From assembly GCA_039105265.1 (NCBI GenBank), contig JAPFFF010000020.1:372001-436000 (forward strand): a DNA stretch of 64,000 nt. Reading direction: 5' to 3'. A program made the translations under genes and the position numbers. The notes beneath the pieces are model-generated. The model did no database searches and was not told where the DNA came from. It saw only the letters and a program-made list of their open reading frames with translations. Origin of the DNA: Tritrichomonas musculus (lineage: Eukaryota > Parabasalia > Tritrichomonadida > Tritrichomonadidae). This document shows positions 1 to 7,852 of the stretch, piece by piece (the stretch's first letter is position 1; the number at the start of each line of letters is the position of its first letter).

Positions 1-62
1 AAATTTGCGAATGCATAAATGCAAGATTTGCAAAAATTGAATTAATCACAAATTTAATAAAC
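1..62. repeat. Left terminal inverted repeat (inner part)
   Basis: Bases 1-55 are the exact reverse complement of 17792-17846, and 57-62 also match the partner with one mismatch at 56. The core contains ATGCAT flanked by GCGA and AAATGCAAG. More of this repeat should lie to the left of the window. Confidence 0.9.
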
Positions 63-120
63 GTTCTCCAAAAATTTTATGCGAATTATTTTTATTAAAT
101 TATTTTTTATCACGTATAAA
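57..120 (+). promoter_or_regulatory. Left-arm promoter module, copy 1
   Basis: The module reads GTTCTCCAAAAATTTTATGC, an AT-only spacer, then TTATCACGTATAAA directly before the ATG at 121. Near-copies precede the genes at 573 and 1021. TCA at 110-112 fits the trichomonad initiator (TCA followed by a pyrimidine) and would leave a 9-base 5' leader, typical of trichomonad mRNAs. Confidence 0.5.
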
Positions 121-396
121 ATGTCAATCGAACGTATAATTAATGCAATCGAATCATATTATTATATTTCTAAAATAATAACTGATAAATATGATGAATG
201 GAAAAATATAACGAAAAATAATTATAATAATGATGAAATTATGGACGAACATATTAAACGTATTGAGTCATACCAAAATGTTATCGATAAAATATATGAT
301 GTGCTTGAGAATGCTAATATTTTAAATAAATATAGTGTTTTAGAAAATCTAGGTGAATTGTATATTATGTGTGATGATGTTTTAGAAAATGATTAA
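121..396 (+). CDS. Small acidic protein of unknown function
   Basis: The open frame begins at 79, but I choose the ATG at 121 because the promoter module ends directly before it and the protein then starts MSIERIINAIES, parallel to its neighbours. The product is about 91 residues, mostly helical in appearance and rich in Asn, Asp, Ile and Tyr. Its C-terminal part (VLENLGELYIMCDDVL) resembles that of the next gene, so the two are probably diverged duplicates. It lies between the terminal repeat and PolB. No family is recognised. A DNA-end-binding or replication accessory role would suit the position but is a guess. Confidence 0.6.
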   Translation: MSIERIINAIESYYYISKIITDKYDEWKNITKNNYNNDEIMDEHIKRIESYQNVIDKIYDVLENANILNKYSVLENLGELYIMCDDVLEND

Positions 397-402
397 ACGT
401 TA

Positions 403-455
403 TTTGCGAATGCATAAATGCAAGATTTGCCAATGCATAAATGCAAATTTGAATA
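403..455. repeat. Subterminal copies of the ATGCATAAATGCA repeat
   Basis: Two further copies of the terminal repeat core lie between the first two small genes: GCGAATGCATAAATGCAAG near 404 and AATGCATAAATGCAAATTTG near 431. They match the inverted copies on the right arm at 17812-17885. Subterminal iterations like this often bind a transposase or a replication protein; that role is inference. Confidence 0.7.
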
Positions 456-502
456 TATCACAAATTCAATATAATTTTTAATTATTTTTAATAAAAATTT
501 TT

Positions 503-558
503 CGTGAATATTTTATGCGATTTATTTTATTTAAATTAATTTTTTATCACGTATAAAA
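503..558 (+). promoter_or_regulatory. Left-arm promoter module, copy 2
   Basis: ATTTTATGCGA at 510-520, an AT-only spacer and TTATCACGTATAAAA at 545-559 repeat the first module. The initiator-like TCA at 547-549 is 24 bases from the ATG at 573. This copy lacks the GTTCTCC part. Confidence 0.45.
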
Positions 559-572
559 TTACAAACAAGAAA

Positions 573-911
573 ATGCCAATTCCACATTTCAATACAAGTG
601 AGTTCTTTGATAATGATACTGACGAAAACGTACCTATCATTTATGATAGATATAGAGAATATAGAAATGATTTAATTGATATAAATAATACTATTAATTT
701 TATAATCAGTAATATACAATTTTTTATAACAAATAATGAAGAGATTACAGATGAAATAAGTAATTTAGAGAATGTATATCAACAATTATTCAAATTGATT
801 GATGATGTTATTATCGATACATCTATTACTGAAAATGATCAAGATGACTTATTAGAATATATAGCTGATTTATGTGGTATGTGTGAAAAAATATTTATAA
901 AATATGTTTGA
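573..911 (+). CDS. Small acidic protein, paralogue of the preceding gene
   Basis: The product has 112 residues and is rich in Asp, Glu, Ile and Asn. The C-terminal segment (LLEYIADLCGMCEKIF) aligns with the end of the gene at 121-396, including the Cys and the spacing of hydrophobic residues. It has its own copy of the promoter module, about 14 bases further from the ATG than in the other genes. Two tandem hairpins follow its stop. No family is recognised. Confidence 0.6.
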   Translation: MPIPHFNTSEFFDNDTDENVPIIYDRYREYRNDLIDINNTINFIISNIQFFITNNEEITDEISNLENVYQQLFKLIDDVIIDTSITENDQDDLLEYIADLCGMCEKIFIKYV

Positions 912-921
912 AAAATTTTAA

Positions 922-951
922 GGAACTTTCAGTTCCCGAGACCTACGGTCT
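922..951. repeat. Two tandem hairpins with three-base loops
   Basis: The arm GGAACT pairs with AGTTCC around a TTC loop (922-936), and AGACC pairs with GGTCT around a TAC loop (939-951). They sit between the small gene ending at 911 and the PolB promoter. They could act as an RNA 3'-end signal or be copies of a mobile palindrome. Confidence 0.8.
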
Positions 952-955
952 TTAA

Positions 956-1020
956 ATAAACGTTCTCCAAAAATTTTATGCATTATATTTTTTAAAATAT
1001 ATTTTTTTACTCGCATAAAA
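956..1020 (+). promoter_or_regulatory. Left-arm promoter module, copy 3 (PolB)
   Basis: CGTTCTCCAAAAATTTTATG starts at 961 and CTCGCATAAAA abuts the PolB ATG at 1021. A related short form, TTGCATAAAAAT, precedes the gene at 6599. The repetition before four genes supports a shared element promoter. Confidence 0.45.
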
Positions 1021-4000
1021 ATGTCAATTGAAAATTCAACAACTGAAAAATTACTTGAATTATTTAAGTTAGTAATGGATGATGATTCCATGATTGATTA
1101 TGTAAAACAAGAAATACAAAATGAACAAAATTTACGAGATTACTTAATTGAAACTATTACTGAAATATTAATGGATAATAGATATGACGGTGATAATAAT
1201 TATGATTCTATGTATTGGTTCGCAAAAGGTTTAAACATCCCAGCACCAAAACCATTACAACGATATATTGATACTGAAGAATATAAAACTAGAGAACAAA
1301 AAAGAGCTGATGATGAATTATTCAATATTATAAAAAATAAATTTAAACAAATACCTGATGGAACATCGTTCCCGCAAAGCCCTTTGGGCATGAAGGCTAC
1401 GCCCGAGTCGTCAAGACGAAGCGCAAGCGAACTTTCAGTTGATAAATTACATGTTCGTAGAGCTGAGGATGTAGTCCATGATTTTCAACATAAACAATTA
1501 CAAGATAAATTTAAACAAAAACATATCAAAGAAATTAATGATTATAACAAATGGAAACGAGACAATGATGAACAAGACCAAATAATAAAACAAATAATGG
1601 AGAATTTAGAACGAACACCTACAAATTGGGAAATTGATTTCGAACGATTAAACAATAATGGTAAGAAAAAATTATTTCCATTACTCCTAAATTTCTTTAA
1701 TGAAAATATCGCAACATTACCAATTATTGAGAAATATAAAATACAATATAAAGTTAATGGTATCTGGTATTCAAAACAATTAAACCCAGAAAATTATAAT
1801 AAGTTAATGAATAATTTCACCGAGGAAAACTTTATATTCAATATTGACCAAAAACCACCTGAATACTTTTATGAAAAAGGTGGTCAAGATTTACCCGATT
1901 GGTCATTATTTTCAGCAATTAAATTTAGTAAATTTAATAAATATGATGGCAATAACGATGTTGGTGGTTCATTCTTTCAATATCTCACAACTGATAAAGT
2001 TCCAGCATTAATAATTGATTATCTTAAACGATTACAAATATTCGATTCATTATTAAATGATAAAAACGAACAACGTGAAGAATTAAACGATTGTTGTTTT
2101 ATATATGCACTTAAACAAACAGGAAGTTATACTGATGATGTATTAAATAAAATTCGTTTAAGAATTAATAACAGGTATTTATCACAATCATCAATTAATA
2201 AACTATGTGAAGAATTTAAAATCAAAATTAAGTTATCATACATCAATGAATCTGCAATATGTAAAAAACAAACAGTTCGCTCACGTGAAAATAAAAATAG
2301 TAAATCATTCATGGGATATAACGATGCTGAACCACAATATACTCATACATTCAACATATTCGAAAATCATTATTTCATCGAAGAAAAAACACCATTTAGC
2401 AATTATTATATCAAAAACCTTAACCAAAATATAGAACCCGATAAATTTGATAAAGAATATCATTGTAATCATTGGATAAATGCACGTCATTATATATCAT
2501 CATCAAATCTTGTTCGCGAATTATTCAAACAAGGCTATTTTAAACCAATTACGTTTGGAGAATATAAAATATTAAATACAGTATTTTATAATGAAATTGA
2601 AACAGATATTTCAAATATTAATTTAGAATATGACCCTGATTGTTGCACTAAATTAATAGCACCGCCTAAAATTAAAACTAATTATAAGACAGCTGACCCT
2701 ACGTATTGGTATGCAGATTTTGAGGCTGATGTTTCAGGTGATATTCACAAACCGTTTATGTGTGTTCTTCAATCACAAAACGGTAAAATTAATAAAGAAT
2801 TTCGGGGTGAAAATTGCAACATTCAATTATTAGAATATTTACCAGATGGAGCAGTTATATATTTTTATAATTTAGCATACGATATAAGAATGTTGGCACA
2901 ATTCGGTTTATGTAAATCAATAATTAAGGGAACGAAAACAATGAGAGCTGATATTAAATATAACGGTAAATCACTACATTTTAAAGATTCATTACCTATA
3001 TTATCGTGCAAGTTATCACAACTTCCTCAAATGTTCAACACACCCAATGTTCAAAAAGAAATATTCCCATATAAATATTACACACTCGAACGATTAAAAT
3101 ATAATATTGGCTCAATTAATGAAGCTGGATTATTAGAAGATAAAATATGGACAGATGATGATTATAAATTATTTAATTCAAACATTGATAAAATCCCTGG
3201 TTGTCGTATTGACGAAAATGGTGCGAACTCTCCTACTGGTAGTCATTTTGACATGTGGAAATATGCAAGTTTTTATTGCCATCAAGATGTTAATATATTA
3301 CGTTTAGGATTCAATGAATTTAGAAATGGTTTTATAAAAGATTTCAACATTGACCCATTTAATTATATATCTATATCATCACTTGCGAATGAAGTATTTA
3401 ATAAAAATGTATTTTATCCAAACGGTAATCTATATAAAATCGGTGGTCATGTTCGTAAATTCTGTTCTCATGCAGTTTATGGTGGTCGTTGTATGACTGC
3501 ATATAATAAGAAATGGCACGTTAATAAACCATTAAGTGATTTTGACGCTGTGAGTTTATACCCATCAGCAATGGCTCGTTTATATACAGTTGAAGGAAAA
3601 CCTCAAGTAATTAATGTTGATAAAGTCAATGCTAAACGAGATGAATTTTTAAAATATTTTCATGATAATGGAGCATATATTATCGAAATTAAAATAACAA
3701 AAGTTAATAAACATTATCCATTTCCACTTATTGTTAGAAAAGTTAATAATTTAAATCTTAACGATGATAATTTAGCTGATGGTGAAAATTTAAATATGGT
3801 CGTTGATAATATCACTCTTGAAGACTTAATTGAATATCAACAAATAGAGTTCGAAATATTACGTGGCTATGCATGGTTTGGAAAACGTGATTATACTATT
3901 CAAAAAGAAATTCGAAAAATATTTAATAAACGCTTAGAATATAAGAAACAGAAAAATCCATTACAACAATTATATAAATTAATCATGAATTCATGCTATG

Positions 4001-4752
4001 GTAAAACTATCGAAAGACCTGTTGATAAAGATTATAAATATTTTGATAACGATGATGCATTAAATAAATATTGGATTAAAAATTATTATAAAATCATTGA
4101 TGATGTAAAAATAGCAAATTCAAGTATTCATGCCGTAAAAACATTAAGACCAATTGATAAACATTTTAATTTCTCATTATTAGGTATTCAGGTATTATCA
4201 ATGTCAAAACGTATTATGAATGAAGTTATGTGTTTAGCATATGATATTGGATGTCATATTTATTATCAAGATACCGACAGTATGCATATCGAAGTTGATG
4301 ATTTACCAAAATTAGTTAAAGCATTTAATGAAAAATATAATCGTGAATTAATCGGTAATAACCTTGGTCAATTTCACAGTGATTTTCCAACAATTAATAA
4401 TCACGACGAAACACCTGTATCAATAGAATCATATTTCTTAATGAAAAAAATGTACATCGATAAATTGCAGGATTCAACAGGTCAAATTGATTATATGATA
4501 CGTGGCAAAGGTTTAACACAAGCTTCAATCAAATACGCAGCTGATAGGTGGCATCATGCAAATTATATGGAATTATACCGTTCAATATACGATGGAAAAT
4601 GTCAAACATTTGATTTAACTAAAGGTCAGCCATGTTTTGCGATGAACAAAAATATGACTATATCAACAGTTAAATCATTCTCACGAACAATTAAGACCAC
4701 ATACGAAGAAGGAAAACGTAGTGAATATTTCGCTTATGCGCTCAGCAAATGA
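1021..4752 (+). CDS. polB: Protein-primed DNA polymerase B
   Basis: This 1243-residue protein would replicate the element from its termini using a protein primer. The 3'-5' exonuclease is visible as DFE at residues 566-568 (Exo I), NLAYD ending at 621 (Exo II) and YCHQD ending at 756 (Exo III). The polymerase motifs are DAVSLYPS at 842 (motif A), KLIMNSCYG at 986 (motif B) and YQDTDS with aspartates 1084 and 1086 (motif C). The roughly 560 N-terminal residues are undefined and could include the priming region. A GC-rich hairpin cluster is inserted in frame at 1379-1440, giving an odd Ser/Pro/Arg-rich stretch at residues 119-141. The stop at 4750-4752 lies inside a hairpin shared with the convergent integrase gene. 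Confidence 0.95.
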   Translation: MSIENSTTEKLLELFKLVMDDDSMIDYVKQEIQNEQNLRDYLIETITEILMDNRYDGDNNYDSMYWFAKGLNIPAPKPLQRYIDTEEYKTREQKRADDELFNIIKNKFKQIPDGTSFPQSPLGMKATPESSRRSASELSVDKLHVRRAEDVVHDFQHKQLQDKFKQKHIKEINDYNKWKRDNDEQDQIIKQIMENLERTPTNWEIDFERLNNNGKKKLFPLLLNFFNENIATLPIIEKYKIQYKVNGIWYSKQLNPENYNKLMNNFTEENFIFNIDQKPPEYFYEKGGQDLPDWSLFSAIKFSKFNKYDGNNDVGGSFFQYLTTDKVPALIIDYLKRLQIFDSLLNDKNEQREELNDCCFIYALKQTGSYTDDVLNKIRLRINNRYLSQSSINKLCEEFKIKIKLSYINESAICKKQTVRSRENKNSKSFMGYNDAEPQYTHTFNIFENHYFIEEKTPFSNYYIKNLNQNIEPDKFDKEYHCNHWINARHYISSSNLVRELFKQGYFKPITFGEYKILNTVFYNEIETDISNINLEYDPDCCTKLIAPPKIKTNYKTADPTYWYADFEADVSGDIHKPFMCVLQSQNGKINKEFRGENCNIQLLEYLPDGAVIYFYNLAYDIRMLAQFGLCKSIIKGTKTMRADIKYNGKSLHFKDSLPILSCKLSQLPQMFNTPNVQKEIFPYKYYTLERLKYNIGSINEAGLLEDKIWTDDDYKLFNSNIDKIPGCRIDENGANSPTGSHFDMWKYASFYCHQDVNILRLGFNEFRNGFIKDFNIDPFNYISISSLANEVFNKNVFYPNGNLYKIGGHVRKFCSHAVYGGRCMTAYNKKWHVNKPLSDFDAVSLYPSAMARLYTVEGKPQVINVDKVNAKRDEFLKYFHDNGAYIIEIKITKVNKHYPFPLIVRKVNNLNLNDDNLADGENLNMVVDNITLEDLIEYQQIEFEILRGYAWFGKRDYTIQKEIRKIFNKRLEYKKQKNPLQQLYKLIMNSCYGKTIERPVDKDYKYFDNDDALNKYWIKNYYKIIDDVKIANSSIHAVKTLRPIDKHFNFSLLGIQVLSMSKRIMNEVMCLAYDIGCHIYYQDTDSMHIEVDDLPKLVKAFNEKYNRELIGNNLGQFHSDFPTINNHDETPVSIESYFLMKKMYIDKLQDSTGQIDYMIRGKGLTQASIKYAADRWHHANYMELYRSIYDGKCQTFDLTKGQPCFAMNKNMTISTVKSFSRTIKTTYEEGKRSEYFAYALSK
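1379..1440. repeat. In-frame hairpin cluster inside PolB
   Basis: Successive palindromes are GCCC-TTT-GGGC (1379-1389), GGC-TAC-GCC (1395-1403), TCGTC-AA-GACGA (1408-1419) and AACT-TTC-AGTT (1430-1440). The last is the core of the hairpin at 922-936. The cluster is far more GC-rich than the surrounding gene and keeps the frame open. Confidence 0.8.
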
Positions 4753-4760
4753 AATTTGCT
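4744..4760. terminator. Hairpin between convergent PolB and integrase
   Basis: AGCAAAT pairs with ATTTGCT around a GAA loop, overlapping the PolB stop and ending one base before the integrase stop at 4761. The position suits a bidirectional 3'-end signal. A smaller palindrome, CGCTTATGCG, lies at 4731-4740. Confidence 0.55.
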
Positions 4761-6461
4761 TTATATGAAACCTAATTTATATCTAGGTACCATTTGAGTT
4801 TTATTTTTACCATTAACATTTCCTTCAACTTCATATAAACCATTCTTAAAACCATTAACTGTAAAACTGCCTGGTTGAATAATAGCACGTCGTTTATTCA
4901 TCGTGTCTTTTTCATTATATACTTTAACATTTGTACCAACATTAATTTTAAATCCTGGTTTGTTCATCACATTATAATTTTCTTGATTAATTTTTCTCAC
5001 AATGTAATTCTCTAAATCAGGGTCATCATTAACCATTTTTGGCGAAACACTGAAGCCTGCCCATTTACTCAAACCTTTATGTGGTGAGTTATTATATTGT
5101 TTAACGATATCACTCATTATATTCGGTGTAATTATACCAATTTTCATATTATAAGCAATATCTCTAATAGTTCTAATCACTCTATCAATAATTCCTAATG
5201 AACCATGTAATGGGTCAGTTTTAGCAGCATTGCGTTCTTTTTGCATAAATTCAGGATATACACCCATAATTTGACGAGGAACTGGTTTAAAATCAATTCC
5301 TTTCGAATTATAATATGCGTCTCTAGCTTCTCTAGAATTAAATGCCATTTCGCCATCACCTATTAAATGTTTTACATTCATACCTTTATTAATCATTCTA
5401 TCTAATGTTCTTAAATATGTAAATGTTGATTTAATATCTTTTTTCGAGAATTTATTAATATCAATTTTGTCATTCATTAATTCAACATATAAATATTTAG
5501 TATTTACATTGATAGCTACTAAATAACATAATTTATCACAATACATTAAATCAATAATCCATGTATTCCGTGATGCACATTTATGAAGTTGATAACGCTT
5601 AATATTCGATTTCAAATTAAACGATGCTTTAACAGTATTATTGACGACTTGTTTTTTAGGAAACACTCGTTTTAAAACTTCAATTTTATCAGGACTTTTA
5701 TAACCAATTAATCCAGTATCTTTTGTTTCTGCATATTGTATTGTTGTACCAGGTTGTTTAAAATATAAATTCTTATAATTTTCATAACATTCATTTAATG
5801 ATTTTCTGCCTCTATTCCATCCACGAATCAATCTCTTAAAATCTTCAAATGTTAATAAATTATCGTTCATATGCTCGATAACGTATTTTTTCAATTTACT
5901 ATTGAATGTTTCTTTATGTATCTCATCGCTAACTACCAATTTTTCGGGATGTTGTTCATCGCTTGCGCTCGGCAACTTCGTTGCTTCCCATTCTTTGGAA
6001 TATTTATTGTAAATATTAATAATGTCATTATCTTGTATTCTATTAAATGCTTCTAATTTTCGAACTTGGGTAAGTGATAATTTGTGTTTGTTTTTAAATA
6101 CCTTTTCCATCAATTCTTTTGTAGCATCATTTATTAACTCTCTATAACTAGTTATTTTACTAACTATCTTATCAAGTTCATCATCAGTTTCAACAAACTC
6201 ATCACGTTCAACATCATATTCTCTATATTGTTTATAAAGCTGTTTTCGATTTCTCACAATATGTATAATTTCTTTATTGTGAATTGCATAAAAATTATTT
6301 ATATCATTATCTCTTACATCAATTTTTAAATAATATCGGCAATAATCATTAATATAATATTTTGCGTTTCGTTCAAAATCAGCAATATTATAAAATTCTC
6401 TTATTTTCCATGCTGTATATAATATAATATCTTTTGCATTATTATATAATTCATATGACAT
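4761..6461 (-). CDS. int: Maverick retroviral-type integrase (c-integrase)
   Basis: This 566-residue protein is the presumed DNA-joining enzyme of the element. The RNase-H-fold core starts near residue 298. The first acidic residue is D304 in WIIDLMY, and the second is D369 in LIGDGEMAF. In the third position (SLGIIDRVIRTIRD) an Asp, D426, stands where retroviral integrases carry Glu. The same change is seen in Maverick 2. A small beta-barrel-like C-terminal domain (about 505-566) resembles the integrase DNA-binding domain. The N-terminal half is helical and charged, without a clear HHCC zinc finger. A GC-rich palindrome pair at 5960-5984 lies in frame at residues 160-168. It converges with PolB and diverges from the gene at 6599. 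Confidence 0.92.
   Translation of the reverse strand: MSYELYNNAKDIILYTAWKIREFYNIADFERNAKYYINDYCRYYLKIDVRDNDINNFYAIHNKEIIHIVRNRKQLYKQYREYDVERDEFVETDDELDKIVSKITSYRELINDATKELMEKVFKNKHKLSLTQVRKLEAFNRIQDNDIINIYNKYSKEWEATKLPSASDEQHPEKLVVSDEIHKETFNSKLKKYVIEHMNDNLLTFEDFKRLIRGWNRGRKSLNECYENYKNLYFKQPGTTIQYAETKDTGLIGYKSPDKIEVLKRVFPKKQVVNNTVKASFNLKSNIKRYQLHKCASRNTWIIDLMYCDKLCYLVAINVNTKYLYVELMNDKIDINKFSKKDIKSTFTYLRTLDRMINKGMNVKHLIGDGEMAFNSREARDAYYNSKGIDFKPVPRQIMGVYPEFMQKERNAAKTDPLHGSLGIIDRVIRTIRDIAYNMKIGIITPNIMSDIVKQYNNSPHKGLSKWAGFSVSPKMVNDDPDLENYIVRKINQENYNVMNKPGFKINVGTNVKVYNEKDTMNKRRAIIQPGSFTVNGFKNGLYEVEGNVNGKNKTQMVPRYKLGFI
5960..5984. repeat. In-frame hairpins inside the integrase gene
   Basis: CGC-TT-GCG (5960-5967) and GCAAC-TTC-GTTGC (5972-5984) interrupt an AT-rich coding region, encoding part of LPSASDEQ. 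They use the same TTC loop as hairpins elsewhere in the element. Confidence 0.7.
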
Positions 6462-6487
6462 TTTCTAGATTTTAAATATTAAATTAA

Positions 6488-6551
6488 GGAACTTAAAAAA
6501 GTTCCCGGACCGATATCGGTCTAGGAATTTAAAAATTCCCGAGCTTTGCTC
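6488..6551. repeat. Array of four tandem hairpins
   Basis: Four palindromes follow each other: GGAACTT with AAGTTCC (6488-6505), the perfect 14-mer GACCGATATCGGTC (6508-6521), GGAATTT with AAATTCC (6524-6539) and GAGC-TTT-GCTC (6541-6551). They sit between the start of the integrase gene (6461, minus strand) and the start at 6599. This is a divergent promoter region, so a simple terminator role does not explain them. Confidence 0.85.
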
Positions 6552-6598
6552 TTTCAAATAAATTTTTATTCAAATAAATTTTTTTATTGCATAAAAAT

Positions 6599-6853
6599 AT
6601 GACTGACTCATTAGATTGTATGCCAAACGGTATTTTGCAACCATTAAGACAACCACATGAAAGAAAAACATTTGCAACACCAACATTGAGACTTATTAAT
6701 TCAAGATTACAATATTATCGACGTATTTTAAACCAACCTGAACCAAACACTGATAAAGCTAAAAATAAACGACAGAAACTTAAAAATAAATATGATAGAG
6801 ATATTAAAATTAGAAATTTACTAAATAAAGCTGTTAAGAATCTGTATATTTAA
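6599..6853 (+). CDS. Conserved small basic protein
   Basis: The frame opens at 6587, but I choose the ATG at 6599, directly after the promoter-like TTGCATAAAAAT. The product has 84 residues and is strongly basic. It matches the Maverick 2 protein at 61975-62253 over its whole C-terminal part: HERKTFATPTLRLI, SRLQYYRRIL and a final NLYI. In both elements it lies next to the integrase gene, divergently transcribed. The basic charge suggests nucleic acid binding, perhaps DNA condensation in the virion, but no family is recognised. Confidence 0.7.
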   Translation: MTDSLDCMPNGILQPLRQPHERKTFATPTLRLINSRLQYYRRILNQPEPNTDKAKNKRQKLKNKYDRDIKIRNLLNKAVKNLYI

Positions 6854-6862
6854 TATACCCGA

Positions 6863-6929
6863 GAAACGTTAAGTTTCCGGGCTATTAAAATAGCCAAGAA
6901 ATCTACGATTTCCGGGGTTCATAGAACCC
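6863..6929. repeat. Array of four tandem hairpins between convergent genes
   Basis: GAAAC pairs with GTTTC (6863-6877), GGCTAT with ATAGCC (6880-6895), GAAATC with GATTTC around TAC (6898-6912) and GGGTTC with GAACCC around ATA (6915-6929). The last one and a half lie inside the 3' end of the gene at 6903-7127. Here the site between convergent genes fits a 3'-end signal. Confidence 0.85.
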
Positions 6930-7127
6930 ATCATTTCCAAAATATTTTAATGCAGGATTATTTGAATTATCAAATTTAGGTAATATTTTTGCAACATTAC
7001 CAACAACTGGTAATTTTTCCATTATTGATTTGGTTTTATTCCAACCGAATTTAAAACCGTCTGCAAAATCTTTTGCTGCTGATTTAATATTACTACCCAA
7101 TTTTTTTAGCCAACTTCCAAATGCCAT
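6903..7127 (-). CDS. MAFGSW small protein, candidate pVI-like lytic capsid peptide
   Basis: The product has 74 residues and starts MAFGSWLKKLGSNIKSAAKD, an amphipathic, aromatic and Lys-rich helix. The same start appears in the genes at 14636 and 50176. Adenovirus protein VI, the internal capsid protein that disrupts membranes, has a similar aromatic/Gly/Lys helix following its N-terminal cleavage site. The likeness is of pattern, not proven homology. A Gly/Pro/Val-rich second part follows. Two hairpins overlap its last codons. Confidence 0.6.
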   Translation of the reverse strand: MAFGSWLKKLGSNIKSAAKDFADGFKFGWNKTKSIMEKLPVVGNVAKILPKFDNSNNPALKYFGNDGFYEPRKS

Positions 7128-7180
7128 TTTTAATTTAAAAAATTAATATTTAATGTTTGTATTTTATTATTTATTAAATT

Positions 7181-7846
7181 ATGTGCGCACTACGTCAAGC
7201 TAGAATTTTAAGCAGCGAAACCGACAATACAATTAAGCAAGAACAAAACACTAATGTGAATATCAAGATAACACCTCCTAATAAACAACGTTCTCAAACC
7301 GTTCCATTATATCCAAGTGTTCAACCTCTTAATCCAAACGTAAATTTTACTCAAGCGAACCAACCAATGGATATCCCTACGGGACTAGCGCAACGCGATA
7401 CCTCAGCGGTTGGTCAAACTTTATATTCTCCGACAACGACGGAGGATTCGAATTATCCGTCAGTACATCCAACAAACAAAGGATTTCAAGACCGCGCCAT
7501 AGCAGATTTAACAAATGAAATTGATGAACTTGATAAGAAAAATAAATTTTTAGAAATGTTAGTAGCAATGTATGAATCAAACCCATTAAAAATAAATTCG
7601 TATGTTGTTTGTGAAAGCAAATTATTAATGAATATGATTAAACTATTAACTGATTGTGATAAAGTCGATTTGGTATTAGATGACGATATCACATGTGGTG
7701 GTTGCACTGCTCACAGTGATAAATTAATATACATATCAAAAATATTAGTTTCAAAAGATGGTCAAACCGAAGAATTTAAATATAAATATAACAGAATTTA
7801 CACCGAATTTTTAAAATATGGTATTAGTTTAAAAATGGTTTATTAA
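7181..7846 (+). CDS. Conserved Maverick protein with coiled coil and CxxC motif
   Basis: The product has 221 residues and is homologous to 61021-61701 in Maverick 2. Both begin with LRQARILSSETD, have a Pro/Asn/Gln-rich linker of about 80 residues, a short coiled coil (ELDELDKKNKFLEMLV), and a well conserved C-terminal domain with VVCESKLLM, a CGGC or CSGC pair, IYISKILV and the end YGISLKMV. The Cys pair could bind metal. No known family is recognised. Hairpins at 7374-7396 fall in the variable linker. It is convergent with the fibre gene, only 6 bases from it. Confidence 0.75.
   Translation: MCALRQARILSSETDNTIKQEQNTNVNIKITPPNKQRSQTVPLYPSVQPLNPNVNFTQANQPMDIPTGLAQRDTSAVGQTLYSPTTTEDSNYPSVHPTNKGFQDRAIADLTNEIDELDKKNKFLEMLVAMYESNPLKINSYVVCESKLLMNMIKLLTDCDKVDLVLDDDITCGGCTAHSDKLIYISKILVSKDGQTEEFKYKYNRIYTEFLKYGISLKMVY
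7374..7396. repeat. Short in-frame palindromes in a linker region
   Basis: TCCC-TAC-GGGA (7374-7384) and GCG-CAA-CGC (7388-7396) lie in the linker-coding part of the gene at 7181. The first has the recurrent TAC loop. Confidence 0.6.
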
Positions 7847-7852
7847 ATCAAT

